Shown: positions 1 to 8,968 of the stretch, piece after piece
Layout of the letters: the number at the start of each line of letters is the position of its first letter
How positions within the stretch are numbered: the first letter of the stretch is position 1
Assembly (NCBI RefSeq): GCF_001648475.1
Contig: NZ_LXSQ01000014.1
Span: forward strand, 62,001 to 126,000
Origin: Eikenella halliae
GTDB taxonomy: Bacteria; Pseudomonadota; Gammaproteobacteria; Burkholderiales; Neisseriaceae
DNA length: 64,000 nucleotides
Reading direction: 5' to 3'
Notes under the pieces: generated by a model
What the model was told of the DNA's origin: nothing
Database searches by the model: none
The model's input: only the letters and a program-made list of their open reading frames with translations
Translations under genes and position numbers: made by a program

Positions 1-240
1 CAGCACCTCGCCGTCTGCGTGCAATATGAAGCCATTCAAAGCCAATACCTCTGGCAGGACAAGCTCTGTTGCGACAGCGAAATCCACCTCACCATCAAAA
101 CCGCCGAGCGGCACTACCCCGCCGTTGAACGCCTGATTCTCGAACAGCACAGCTACGATTGCCCGCAAATCCTGCTGCTGCCCGTATCCGGCGGCGCAGA
201 AGGCTACCTGAAATGGCTGAACGACAACCTCGCGCCATGA
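1..240 (+). CDS. cutA: CutA divalent-cation tolerance protein, 3' part
   Basis: The frame is open from base 1, so the gene begins before the window; about 79 C-terminal residues are visible. The segment with YLWQDKLCCDSEIHLTIKT followed by ILLLPVSGGAEGYLKWL fits the second half of CutA1, a small trimeric cytoplasmic protein of about 105-115 residues linked to divalent metal tolerance. The exact role of CutA is not settled even in model species. It stands alone here and looks like ordinary chromosome outside the conjugative element. The GTG at position 19 is internal and not a likely start. Confidence 0.8.
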   Translation, partial: QHLAVCVQYEAIQSQYLWQDKLCCDSEIHLTIKTAERHYPAVERLILEQHSYDCPQILLLPVSGGAEGYLKWLNDNLAP

Positions 241-334
241 CCAGGCGAACTTGAACCAGCCACTCATCCACTATTGCCGCAGATCAAAGGCTACCTGAAA
301 TATTAGCTCCGCAGAACCTGCTTTCAGACTCATG

Positions 335-409
335 AGCGAAAGGGATGGTAAAAATTGCCAAAAGCCGCGTATAACAAGGCTTTTGGCAATTTTTACCATC
401 CCTTTCGCT
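335..409. repeat. 32-bp perfect inverted repeat with 11-base loop
   Basis: Arms 335-366 and 378-409 are exact reverse complements (AGCGAAAGGGATGG... and its complement), with a loop of 11 bases. It lies in the gene-free stretch 241-543 between cutA and a small membrane gene. It could be a very strong bidirectional terminator or the remnant of a small mobile repeat. No coding sequence is seen in this stretch; a single uptake word lies at 290-300. Confidence 0.8.
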
Positions 410-543
410 TATTACAGCTAATATACAAACAGATATCATGAGTAGGATAGCTTCGATCCGCCATTGCAAAGCATATGAAGGATTGATGGGTCAACGCCTA
501 TCCTACAATACGTCTACGTTTGCTATCGTGTTCAGGCTGCTTT

Positions 544-780
544 TTATCCCAGCCGCCGCATCATATACCACACACCCCAAACCAATGAAACCAAGAGGCC
601 TATCCCAATGATTTTATACGCCTGCAACGCTTTTTTCTGCCATGTATCAGGCAGCGGATAGCGGCGGGCATATTTTTCGCCAGCTGCCAGCAGAAGCAGC
701 AGTATCAACATGCTGATTTGCGGCCAAACCCACAGCGAAAGCAGGAACAAGGCGGCAGTAAAGTATAAAAAATATTTCAT
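544..780 (-). CDS. Small hydrophobic membrane protein, unknown
   Basis: This short protein of 78 residues starts MKYFLYFTAALFLLSLWVW and has two or three hydrophobic stretches (about residues 3-40 and 58-72) separated by a basic segment, so an inner-membrane location is likely. The ATG at 780 is preferred to the upstream non-ATG start because the hydrophobic segment begins at once. No clear Shine-Dalgarno sequence precedes it, and I do not recognise a family. It follows trhP on the same strand, separated by a hairpin terminator. Confidence 0.45.
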   Translation of the reverse strand: MKYFLYFTAALFLLSLWVWPQISMLILLLLLAAGEKYARRYPLPDTWQKKALQAYKIIGIGLLVSLVWGVWYMMRRLG

Positions 781-809
781 TTTTATGATGGCAAACCGTG
801 TGTTGCAGA

Positions 810-849
810 ATACAGGCTGCTTTCCCAACCTCCCAAAAGCAGCCTGTAT
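810..849 (-). terminator. Hairpin terminator after trhP
   Basis: Arms of 14 bases (ATACAGGCTGCTTT and its complement at 836-849) close a 12-base loop just after the trhP stop codon. The arms carry part of an uptake-like word (AGGCTGC). A- and T-rich arm ends suit an intrinsic terminator. Confidence 0.7.
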
Positions 850-858
850 CTTTGACTA

Positions 859-2214
859 TTACGATTTAATCACCCGCGCAATCAGCGCCTTATCCTTGCC
901 CGCCATATTCGGAATCTGCACTTGAATGCCGTTGCCGGGGGCAACTTCCGCCGCTTCGCCCCTGCGTTTCATGGCTTGCAGCACGATGGTTTGGTTGCCC
1001 TTCGGGTGGATGATTTCCAGCGTGTCGCCCACGGCGAAGCGGTTTTTCACTTCCACGGTGGCCCAGCCTTCGGCGTCGATTTCGGTAACATGGCCGACGT
1101 ATTGGCTCTGTTTGGCCACGGAATGGCCGGTGAGGTAGTTTTGGTAGTCTTGTGTTTGGTGGCGCTCGAGGAAGCCGGAGGTGTAGCCGCGGTTGGCGAG
1201 GCCTTCGAGTTCGGCCAACAGGCTGTAGTCGAAGGGGCGGTCGGCCACGGCGTCGTCGATGGCTTTGCGGTAGGCCTGAGCCACGCGGGCGACGTAATAT
1301 ACGGATTTGGTGCGGCCTTCTACTTTGAGGCTGTCCACGCCGATGCGGGCGAGCTCGGCCACTTGCTCTACGGCGCGCAAGTCTTTGGAATTCATGATGT
1401 AGGTGCCGTGTTCGTCTTCCATAATCGGCATCATTTCGCCGGGGCGGTTGCTCTCTTCGATGAGGAAGATTTTATTGGCGGCAGGGTGGCGCACTTGGCC
1501 GTTGATGCCTTCGAAGGCGGCGTTGGCTTCTTCTTGGGCTTTGTTGAAATCAAAGCCTTGCAGCAGGCGGGCGTCGCCCATTTCGTCGATTTCGGCGGGG
1601 TGGACTTTATAGTCCCAGCGGCAGGAGTTGGTGCAGGTGCCTTGGTTGGGGTCGCGGTGGTTGAAGTAGCCGGAAAGCAGGCAGCGGCCAGAGTAGGCGA
1701 TGCAGAGTGCGCCGTGCACGAACACTTCGAGCTCGACATCGGGGCATTCTTGGCGGATTTCAGCGATTTCTTCCATGCTCAATTCGCGCGACAAAATAAT
1801 GCGTTCCACGCCGATTTTCTGCCAGAATTTCACGCCCCAGTAGTTGGTGGTGTTGGCCTGCACGGAGAGGTGGACAGGCATATCGGGCCAGCGTTCGCGG
1901 GTAACCATAATCAAGCCGGGGTCGGCCATAATCAGCGCGTCGGGCTTCATGGCAACCAGCGGATCCATATCGGCCACAAAGGTTTTGAGCTTGCTGTTGT
2001 GCGGCAGGGTGTTGACGGTGAGATAGAACTTTTTACCGCGTGCGTGGGCTTCGGTAATGCCGGCCTGCAATACGTCGAGCTTGGCGAATTCGTTGTTGCG
2101 GGCACGCAGGGAATAGCGCGGGCTGCCGGCATACACGGCATCGGCGCCGTAATCGAAGGCGGTACGCATACGCTCGGGGCCGCCGGCGGGGAGAAGGAGT
2201 TCGGGAGATTTCAT
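859..2214 (-). CDS. trhP: Peptidase U32 family protein TrhP (YegQ)
   Basis: The protein starts MKSPELLLPAGGPERM and contains DYGADAVYAG, the segment VHGALCIAYSGRCLLS and cysteine-rich CTNSCRWDY, which are hallmarks of the U32 family. E. coli TrhP (YegQ) makes 5-hydroxyuridine at the tRNA wobble position with prephenate. About 451 residues matches the family. The ATG at 2214 is chosen over a TTG 12 bases upstream because family members start at MKxPELLxPAG. It reads as a housekeeping gene next to the element's left side. The opposite strand is also open over its full length, but that is a codon-bias shadow. Confidence 0.9.
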   Translation of the reverse strand: MKSPELLLPAGGPERMRTAFDYGADAVYAGSPRYSLRARNNEFAKLDVLQAGITEAHARGKKFYLTVNTLPHNSKLKTFVADMDPLVAMKPDALIMADPGLIMVTRERWPDMPVHLSVQANTTNYWGVKFWQKIGVERIILSRELSMEEIAEIRQECPDVELEVFVHGALCIAYSGRCLLSGYFNHRDPNQGTCTNSCRWDYKVHPAEIDEMGDARLLQGFDFNKAQEEANAAFEGINGQVRHPAANKIFLIEESNRPGEMMPIMEDEHGTYIMNSKDLRAVEQVAELARIGVDSLKVEGRTKSVYYVARVAQAYRKAIDDAVADRPFDYSLLAELEGLANRGYTSGFLERHQTQDYQNYLTGHSVAKQSQYVGHVTEIDAEGWATVEVKNRFAVGDTLEIIHPKGNQTIVLQAMKRRGEAAEVAPGNGIQVQIPNMAGKDKALIARVIKS

Positions 2215-2305
2215 GGCGTGATTCAAATGGGATAAGGGGGTAATCGGAATAGAAGCGGTTTGCTTTCAGCTAGCCTTTAAGTTATTCGGAGATGCTTTAA
2301 ACGAT

Positions 2306-2338
2306 TTTCAGGTAGCCCCTTAAGCAGGCTACCTGAAA
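2306..2338. terminator. Paired uptake words forming a terminator
   Basis: TTTCAGGTAGCC at 2306-2317 and GGCTACCTGAAA at 2327-2338 are exact reverse complements with a 9-base loop. Such pairs of uptake words serve as terminators in Neisseriaceae. A 14-base direct repeat (AAACGAAGTTTCTG at 2336 and 2358) follows. The stretch 2339-2488 holds no gene. Confidence 0.75.
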
Positions 2339-2488
2339 CGAAGTTTCTGCGAAGCTAAAACGAAGTTTCTGTGAATTCAACTAGACGCTTGCCCTCAAGG
2401 AGTAAGCTGAGAGGAATTTTGAGAATACCGTAATAAAAAAATACACGGTAATCAAAGACTACCCCAATATATGAATATTGGCAAGTGA

Positions 2489-3244
2489 TTACAGATATTT
2501 TTTAAGATATTTCGCTTGAAGGTACAGCATCCCTGCGCCGCCGCATACCGGTATCAGCAGCCACAATGGTGATACGGAGAACGGTGTGGACAAGTAGAGT
2601 ACCGAGCTGGTGGAAACAATGCCGGTACGCCAGTATTTCGCTCGGTGGTAGATGCCCGCACTCTCACGGGAGGCATTTTCTTGGCGGATACGACGTTGTA
2701 CTAAACCGTCGATAACAGCCAACAGCGACAGGTATAGGGCAAAAATGCTGAGAAAGGCGATATTGCCCAACCGTAATGAAATGATGCGGATAACTTGGTC
2801 GAAGCGTTCGAGGTAGCCGCGGTTGGGCTCAAGAAACTGCTCCTTGAAACTGTAGCCGATGTCGCCGGGATTGCTTTCCAGCAGATAGTTAAGCGGTATC
2901 CATTCGTACAACACGGTACTCAACGCGGTATAGGTATAACGGGTCAGGGTCAGGTTGATGCCGGTATCCGGGCTACCGTTTTCAGACGACATCCTATTAT
3001 GTTCAGGTAGCCTTTCGTCGCTTGCCGTCCATTGTTGCCACAGGCTTTGGTTGCCCAGTTGCAGGGTATTTTCTATTTCCCTCTGTAATAGGTCTGGCCG
3101 GTAGAAATAGCTTTGTAGAATGATGGAACTGCCAAATAGGATAGCAATAACCAACAGGATGATTTTCAATAGCTTGACTGGAGCAGTTAAAAAACGAAGC
3201 ACCAGTGATTCGGCAACCAAGTCTTGACGGTTGTTTTTAGCCAT
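2489..3244 (-). CDS. DUF4400-like ICE membrane protein
   Basis: The protein has 251 residues. It has a hydrophobic segment at about 27-47, a long periplasmic-type region, and two or three further membrane segments from about residue 160 to the end. Position directly after traD (8-base overlap with its end) and this topology fit the DUF4400 / PFL_4697-type integrating-element membrane proteins that accompany TraD in SPI-7-like elements. The exact role is unknown; it may work with the coupling protein at the inner membrane. It is the last gene of the minus-strand traI-traD operon and sits closest to the chromosomal flank. Confidence 0.6.
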   Translation of the reverse strand: MAKNNRQDLVAESLVLRFLTAPVKLLKIILLVIAILFGSSIILQSYFYRPDLLQREIENTLQLGNQSLWQQWTASDERLPEHNRMSSENGSPDTGINLTLTRYTYTALSTVLYEWIPLNYLLESNPGDIGYSFKEQFLEPNRGYLERFDQVIRIISLRLGNIAFLSIFALYLSLLAVIDGLVQRRIRQENASRESAGIYHRAKYWRTGIVSTSSVLYLSTPFSVSPLWLLIPVCGGAGMLYLQAKYLKKYL

Positions 3245-5285
3245 AACTGTGTCCTTCTACAAACACACTTTCTTCTTCCTCAGGTTTATGACTCAGACGC
3301 ACGGTTTCGCGCATCCGCTCCGCCATATCGGTCAGACTTTGCGGGATATCAGCATCGGGATCGGGTAGCGGCAGAGGTAACCGCAACTTGTACAAGTTGC
3401 CGCCTTCCAGCAAGGCGAAGGCCTGCCCTTTAGGCAGGTTGGTCAGATCGGACGGCATCAACATAGGAACGGTTTCACTGCTGAGGCGGTCTTCATTGTG
3501 GCTGGTAAAGTCTTCGTAACCTTCGGGAAAGGCGACATCGCCCGCGCCTGATACCAGCGTGCCGGTTACCACCCGCACATCCGGCAGTTGGGAAGTGAGC
3601 ATTTTGGCGGTCGATTCCAGTTTGACCCTCAACATAATCATGGTATTGAAGTTGCCGCCCATTTGCTCGGCCTTGGCTTTGGAACCGATTTTGGCTTCCA
3701 CATCCGACCAAGTTTGGGTGTAGGCGGTAACCTGGTAGCCTGCGCCGCCGGCCTTGTTGAGCATGGGGATGAATTCGTTGCCGATCAGTTCGTTGAACTC
3801 GTCGGCATGGATGGCGACCATGCGCTTCTTGGTCGGGCCGGACTGGCCGTAGCCGTGGCCGTGTTTGTAAATCTGACCGGCCAGCGAAGTCAGATCGGCG
3901 AACATGGCGTTGCCAACGGCAGCGGCCACTTCGGCATCGGTCAGTGCGTCCAGCCCGACGTAAACCACTGCGTTCTGCTCCATCACTTTGCGCCAGTCCA
4001 TAATCGGACGCGTATCGGCCAAATCTTCGAAATTCGGGCTGATCAGCTCGGCCACGCGACCGCTGGTCAGTTTTTCCAGCAAGGGGTAGAGCGAGCTGAC
4101 CAGCTTTTCGAAATAACTGCGCTCGTTGCCCAAGATACCGGTTACCGCATCACTTACCGCATCGTTCAGGTTTTTCTGCTTCAGGAAGGCGGACAAGCGT
4201 ACCGCATCAATGCTGCGCCCGGTTTTGCTGACCTGTTTCTTTTCGGCATCGGACAAATCGAAATCATCAAAATCTTTTTGCCAGCCCGGGCATTCCCGGT
4301 TCAGGATAGATGCAAAATATTGCGCGGCCAAATCGTCTACATTGACGGCGCAGCGGTAAATCAGTAGATAGCTCGGTTTGATCGATAGTGCCTCCATCAT
4401 TTTTCCCAACACATTGACGAAGCGCCAAACGAAATCGCGGAATGCCGCCGACTGCCCCTCATCCGGCAGTTGATTGGCGATACGGGTGGCCACTTCGGTA
4501 ATGCGGGTAAAGTCACCGACCGGGTTGTAGCGGCAGGACAGGTCGGGAAAACCGAGGTGGAACATATAGAACGGCCGTCCCGCCTTCTTGGCGGCCAGAT
4601 AATGCGTCAGCATCAGTTCGGCATCGCCTTTCGGATCGAAGGTAATCACTGTGTCGCCGCGCGCGATGTCTTGGTTGATCAGGATTTCCGCCAACCGAGT
4701 TTTGCCGACGCGGGTGGTACCCAGCACGATGGTGTGGCCGACCCGTTCCGACAGGGCGGAATAGATGTCGCGCTCATCCGGCTCGACACCGTGCAATTCG
4801 GGTGCGCCGCCTACCGGCGGTAAGGGAGCGATGGGGTTCCACCAGGCGGGTTTCGAAGTCAGGCGCGTTAATACGGATTGGCCAGCGGTACGGATTTCCC
4901 GCTCACGCGCCCAACGGTACAGCCGGCCCGGCTCGCGCAGGGATTCGTTTTCAGGTAGCCTGGCCATCAGCAGCCGTTGGGTGTGCGTCTGTGTCCATTT
5001 GAAACCGCGCCCGAGGAACAGCGCCTTGTCGGATACTGGAATCTGCGGCGGGGTCAGTGCGTAAAAGCTCAGGCGGCGCAGATTGCGCCGGTAGCGGCGG
5101 ATGCGCAGCCCCTGTTTGCAGCGGTAGCCGGCCAAGGCCGTCAGCAGGGGAATGCCGACATAGGCCATCAGGGAGGGCAGCGGCAGGAATACCAGGCTCA
5201 GTGCCCCGCCCAGGTAGGCACCGCCGCTGACGAATTCGTAGGGTTTACGGTAAACGTTTTCCGGCGGTTGGATGGTTACGCCCAT
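3237..5285 (-). CDS. traD: Type IV coupling protein TraD (SXT/PFGI-1 class)
   Basis: TraD links the relaxosome to the secretion channel and drives DNA transfer with ATP. The 682-residue protein has hydrophobic segments near residues 25-55, a Walker A motif GTTRVGKT at about residue 190, and a Walker B-like MVAIHADEF near 490. The long spacing and the segment TNLPKGQAFALLEGG near the C-terminus match the coupling proteins of MobH-relaxase elements. Its ATG follows the traI stop directly and its end overlaps the DUF4400 gene, so the three are one operon. An uptake word (complement strand) lies inside the gene near 4954. Confidence 0.9.
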   Translation of the reverse strand: MGVTIQPPENVYRKPYEFVSGGAYLGGALSLVFLPLPSLMAYVGIPLLTALAGYRCKQGLRIRRYRRNLRRLSFYALTPPQIPVSDKALFLGRGFKWTQTHTQRLLMARLPENESLREPGRLYRWAREREIRTAGQSVLTRLTSKPAWWNPIAPLPPVGGAPELHGVEPDERDIYSALSERVGHTIVLGTTRVGKTRLAEILINQDIARGDTVITFDPKGDAELMLTHYLAAKKAGRPFYMFHLGFPDLSCRYNPVGDFTRITEVATRIANQLPDEGQSAAFRDFVWRFVNVLGKMMEALSIKPSYLLIYRCAVNVDDLAAQYFASILNRECPGWQKDFDDFDLSDAEKKQVSKTGRSIDAVRLSAFLKQKNLNDAVSDAVTGILGNERSYFEKLVSSLYPLLEKLTSGRVAELISPNFEDLADTRPIMDWRKVMEQNAVVYVGLDALTDAEVAAAVGNAMFADLTSLAGQIYKHGHGYGQSGPTKKRMVAIHADEFNELIGNEFIPMLNKAGGAGYQVTAYTQTWSDVEAKIGSKAKAEQMGGNFNTMIMLRVKLESTAKMLTSQLPDVRVVTGTLVSGAGDVAFPEGYEDFTSHNEDRLSSETVPMLMPSDLTNLPKGQAFALLEGGNLYKLRLPLPLPDPDADIPQSLTDMAERMRETVRLSHKPEEEESVFVEGHSYG

Positions 5286-7805
5286 TTAGGTTTCCTCTCG
5301 GGTTTCAGGTGGCAGTCCAGCCGCCAGCAAATCGTATTCGGCAATGCTGATGTCGGTATTGTTAGGTGGTCTGCTGTCGGCACGAATGATATGGCGGAGA
5401 TTTTCCTCCGGTACCAGATAGCAGCAAAACAGTCGCCGCCGGACGCCTTTGTTGGTTTCCACATTGAACAGGGCGGTTTTTTTGGCACGCTGATGCAGTT
5501 TCAGGCTGATAAAACCGCGCTGAGCCCGCAGCCCCAGGCAATTTTCGTTGTTCTTGTCGAACACGCCGCCGGCATAATCGCGGAAGATGGCAGGGGAGAC
5601 CAGTAACATGCCCTGCGCTACGAAATGCACCGGTGCGCCACGCTGGTTGACGGCAATGCTGCCGTCGGTCAAACCGTCGGCCAGCCAGCGCCAAAAATGC
5701 CGGCCGTCCTGCTGCTGCCGTTGGCGGATATCGGACAAAGCGTTGTCGGCTGCTTCGGCAGCGGTTGCCGTTTCGGCATCCGATGCGATGGGTTCTGGCA
5801 CCCCGGTGTCTGCCGCTAAGGCGGCTTCTGCCACCAGCGCCTCCGGATTGGCGGTACCGGCCATGCGGTGCACGGTCACGGGACGCGGGGATTCCGCCTT
5901 GCCCGCCTGCCGCTGCCTTTGGATTTCCGCCAAACCGGCAGCTGCCGCTTCCTGCTGTGGCAGCTCCTCGCCGGCAGGGTTGGCTGCCGTACCACCGTCG
6001 GCAAACAACTCTTTCAGGATGTTCAGTCCGGCTGGGTTGCCGCCGGTCGGTTTTTTGCCGGTTTTTTTGTTTTTCGGGGGAGAAGCGGGGACTTCTCGGG
6101 TTCGGACAGGGTTCGGCTGATCAGGTACGGGATTACTGTCTACTGCGTCATGATTGCCATGCTGCTGTTGCAGTGTTTCAGTAGGCACGGTTTCTGCTGC
6201 TGCCTCAGTTTCCCCTGTTTCGTCGTCAGTGATGTCCAACAACCCGTATTTGCCCAGCAGTGCGTCGATATCCCCTGCCTCAGCAGACTGGCCTTGTGTC
6301 GGCAAGCCGGTCAGTTCGGTTGCCGGGGTGGCGGCTGCAGGAAGGGTTGCTGCCTCAGTTTCCTGCCTGCGCGGAGGCGGCGGAATGGCGGCGGCCACTT
6401 CCGGTGCGATTATTTCCCGGGTGGTTTCCGTACTGCCGACGGCCGCATCGTCGGCCATGCTGCCGACGGGGTGTTCTTCGTCCTCCGGCGGTTTGTGCGG
6501 ACGGCTGCTCTGATCGGGGGAAATATTCAGGCTACCTGAAAACTCTGCTGGGTAGGTTCCGTCCGGATACAGGGTATCCAGCTTGAAGGCCAGCATGGTA
6601 AAGCGTTGCGCCTTTGCCTCGCCGTCCTGCCGCATAAAGCAGACATCGACGGCGGTAACGGCTCGGTGCTCGTCCTGCGGATTGGGCAACACGGCACCGT
6701 ATTCCAGTAGGGTGTCGAAAATGCGTTGGTTGTCGTTGGGGAAAGAGGGCGCGGCCGGATGATTGCTGCTGCGCAGGAATTCGCGGATGGCATCGGGAAC
6801 GTTTTTGGACACCATGTAAACCGTATCGCCCTGGCGGAACAAATCCCCGCCGGCGCGGGTGGCGATGCTGAACCAGCGGCCACGGTCGGCCAGCATGTCG
6901 CGCAGAGTTTCCATCACGGTTTCAATCAGAGGGGTGCGTTTGGCGGCGGCAAAGCGCTGGCGCGTACCGGATTTCAGGTCGCGCGCGGTGGAGGCCATGT
7001 CGGCGTCGCGGATGATTTTGCCAAACGGGCTGTCTTCGGCGTGTCCGCTCAGATACTGCCTCAGTGCCACAACCAATTTCGGATCGCTATCGCTCATCCA
7101 GCGGCGTACATGGGCAGGGACGATGGTCTGGAAAAATGCCCAGGCGATTTCGGTATGCGCGGTATAGGGTGCCTTTTTGTCGGGAAAGGAAAGGCGGTAA
7201 TAATGCCGGCCGCTGTTCGCCATATTGCCGGCATCCGGCAGCCATGGGTTGCCCGAATCCTGATCGGGGCGCTCGAACAATTCCACCTCGAACCCGGTCA
7301 GGGTTTTTCCGATGTCGTGCAGCAGGGCGGCCACCATGATACCGAAACGCCAAACCATGCCGAGCCTAGCGATGTCTTCAGTTTTGGCATCCGGTGGCCA
7401 GCTGTACGCGGCGGCAGCAGTCAGCGCCAAGGCGGCCACATCCAAAGTATGCCGCACTAACCCCCCGTCCCCAGCATGGTGGTGCGATTCAGATGCAGGC
7501 AGCCGCTGCACGAATGCGATGTATTCGTGCAGCATAGGCAGCACGTCTTTATGCCAGTTTTCATCGGATAAACCGAGATTGGATCGAATATTAGCCAGCT
7601 GGGGAGATAAATCGAGAATGCGGATGAGCTCTTCGGCGGTAAGAACCCGAAGTTTGTCGCCGACAATATTCGGAGACGAGGCAGTCTCAAGTATGGCCGA
7701 TACGGAGGTGCTGGAAGATTTTGAAGAAGATTGGGGACGATAAAATAAAAACAGCAGAATAAGCGCTGCCGCCATTGTGATTGCCGCATACCAAATTAGT
7801 GACAT
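5286..7805 (-). CDS. traI: MobH-family conjugative relaxase TraI (TraI_2)
   Basis: The relaxase nicks oriT and pilots single-stranded DNA. The N-terminus is a membrane anchor (MSLIWYAAITMAAALILLFLFY). The TraI_2 core has SESHHHAGDGGLVRHTLDVA and ALLHDIGKTL, the histidine/aspartate motifs of MobH enzymes, within about residues 85-220. A low-complexity Ala/Pro/Glu-rich middle (about 440-690) leads to a C-terminal DUF1528-like domain (GRHFWRWLADGL). About 839 residues is longer than many relatives because of the linker. The ATG at 7805 overlaps the stop of the upstream gene, so they are probably translated together; traD follows directly. An uptake word lies at 6531. Confidence 0.9.
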   Translation of the reverse strand: MSLIWYAAITMAAALILLFLFYRPQSSSKSSSTSVSAILETASSPNIVGDKLRVLTAEELIRILDLSPQLANIRSNLGLSDENWHKDVLPMLHEYIAFVQRLPASESHHHAGDGGLVRHTLDVAALALTAAAAYSWPPDAKTEDIARLGMVWRFGIMVAALLHDIGKTLTGFEVELFERPDQDSGNPWLPDAGNMANSGRHYYRLSFPDKKAPYTAHTEIAWAFFQTIVPAHVRRWMSDSDPKLVVALRQYLSGHAEDSPFGKIIRDADMASTARDLKSGTRQRFAAAKRTPLIETVMETLRDMLADRGRWFSIATRAGGDLFRQGDTVYMVSKNVPDAIREFLRSSNHPAAPSFPNDNQRIFDTLLEYGAVLPNPQDEHRAVTAVDVCFMRQDGEAKAQRFTMLAFKLDTLYPDGTYPAEFSGSLNISPDQSSRPHKPPEDEEHPVGSMADDAAVGSTETTREIIAPEVAAAIPPPPRRQETEAATLPAAATPATELTGLPTQGQSAEAGDIDALLGKYGLLDITDDETGETEAAAETVPTETLQQQHGNHDAVDSNPVPDQPNPVRTREVPASPPKNKKTGKKPTGGNPAGLNILKELFADGGTAANPAGEELPQQEAAAAGLAEIQRQRQAGKAESPRPVTVHRMAGTANPEALVAEAALAADTGVPEPIASDAETATAAEAADNALSDIRQRQQQDGRHFWRWLADGLTDGSIAVNQRGAPVHFVAQGMLLVSPAIFRDYAGGVFDKNNENCLGLRAQRGFISLKLHQRAKKTALFNVETNKGVRRRLFCCYLVPEENLRHIIRADSRPPNNTDISIAEYDLLAAGLPPETREET

Positions 7806-8308
7806 GTGCTCATACCTAGTGCTGCTGCAAACCAAGATTCTGCATCAGCCGACGGCGTATGTGCCTGCTCCCCGATAAAGAGATCTGCTTCAGGATGCCG
7901 GCTGATAAAGGTGTTAAAGGGCTCGTACAGGCTATTCCAGTATTCTCCCCTAGTATCCTCAGCGCAGAGTAGGGGCTTATAAACAGTTGCGTGACAATGG
8001 AATCCTTCAAACTCGACAGACAGCAATCGAATGGTTGCGGTATCGTCCAAATCATCAGGCAGCGTTTCAAATAATGCGATTGTTTTATCGCACAACCAAT
8101 AGGCGGTACACTCTTCGGACAGAGTAAGCTGCTCCAAGAACCCATTGCACTGTACGATACGGTGTGCCAAGACTGCCGGCCAACGGTTAGAAAGGCTTCC
8201 GAAGCGTGTCAGGCACTGTTGTAGTTGCCGGAAACAAAAAGGGAACATCGGCATACGGAATCCTAGTTGAAATGCTGGCAGTATTCGTAAAGCTCCTCTT
8301 CGTAGCAA
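7796..8308 (-). CDS. Hypothetical protein upstream of traI
   Basis: This frame of up to 170 residues ends GMSTCH and its stop overlaps the traI start (ATGTCACTAA), a classic coupled arrangement, which is the main reason to call it real. No signal peptide, membrane segment or known motif is visible; the C-terminal half is acidic and rich in aromatic residues. The true start may be at a later Met (MPMFPF, about residue 19), because the first residues lack a good ribosome binding site. It is the first gene of the traI-traD operon and may act in DNA processing, which is inference only. Confidence 0.5.
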   Translation of the reverse strand: MLRRGALRILPAFQLGFRMPMFPFCFRQLQQCLTRFGSLSNRWPAVLAHRIVQCNGFLEQLTLSEECTAYWLCDKTIALFETLPDDLDDTATIRLLSVEFEGFHCHATVYKPLLCAEDTRGEYWNSLYEPFNTFISRHPEADLFIGEQAHTPSADAESWFAAALGMSTCH

Positions 8309-8396
8309 GTAATAATTTGAAAAAGCGGATTTCTTTTAATTCTTGCCTTATCGGATTGCTTATGATAAGCGTGAAAGCAAAGCCTTTTGGCTTTTT

Positions 8397-8431
8397 AAGT
8401 ATTTGTTATTGCGAAACAATAACAAATACTT
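8397..8431. repeat. 15-bp perfect inverted repeat in the divergent tra intergenic region
   Basis: Arms AAGTATTTGTTATTG (8397-8411) and its exact complement (8417-8431) flank the loop CGAAA. It lies between the divergent traI operon and the plus-strand tra operon, where an oriT or promoter control site would be expected. The surrounding 8309-8968 region is AT-rich and shows no convincing gene. Confidence 0.7.
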
Positions 8432-8516
8432 CCTTCCCATTAAGCGTTTACCCCTTACCCGTTTTCCCTTCCTTTTCCCTTAAAGCTGTTGCCATTATCC
8501 GTTTGGGCTGTTGGTA

Positions 8517-8555
8517 AAAAAAGCGATATGCGTGTCTTCAGCATATCGCTTTTTT
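8517..8555. terminator. Bidirectional hairpin terminator
   Basis: Arms AAAAAGCGATATGC and GCATATCGCTTTTT, with A- and T-runs on the outside, form a strong stem around a 9-base loop. Both strands end in a T-run, so it can stop transcription both ways. It separates the two divergent transfer operons. Confidence 0.75.
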
Positions 8556-8968
8556 GGCTTTTCTGATAAGTGCCATTACCTTTATTTTACATAAAAACAT
8601 TCGGCTATCTAGGAGAGAGCTTGTAATGACGAAATTTTTTATTTTTCTACATTACCCCAACAAATGTCAAGTAAGAATTAAATTTAATATTTTTCAAATT
8701 GTTGCGTGATTTGACAACATTTTTGCCCAATAATAGCGCGCGGGTCGGAATAGCCGCCAAGCTGTTTCGGCATGATTAAATGAACAGCCGGATTGTGGGC
8801 AGATGGGGGCATCCGCCATACACGGCTTCAACAACAGGAGCCGCGTATTTTCCGGCTCGGGTAGTCGCCGCTTCGCCACCAACCAAGCACGGCGCACATC
8901 GCACCGCGTCGAGACTATCCGAACCGGAGAGTATGCGGTATGTCTTTAACCGTTTTTTAGGCAGCACC

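Noticed and set aside
922..2235. Open plus-strand frame of 437 codons opposite trhP
   Set aside because: It is a mirror of the trhP codon use; the product is Gly/Val/His-rich without any domain, while the minus strand gives a clear U32 protein.
2474..2483. ATATTGGCAA matching TTGCCAATAT at 38191 near the XerD-like gene as attachment core
   Set aside because: Ten bases in inverted orientation in AT-rich sequence is too little; neither site looks like dif.
3588..7460. Long plus-strand frames opposite traD and traI
   Set aside because: Low-complexity products rich in Gly, Arg or Cys, without motifs; the minus strand carries TraD and TraI.
8206..8517. Plus-strand frame of 103 codons before the ATPase gene
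   Set aside because: No ribosome binding site, overlaps the hypothetical gene upstream of traI, and runs through the 15-bp palindrome.
8780..8968. Longer N-terminus of the GspE-like ATPase
   Set aside because: The extra 63 residues have no ribosome binding site and odd composition; ATG 8969 is better supported, though ATG 8933 cannot be fully excluded.
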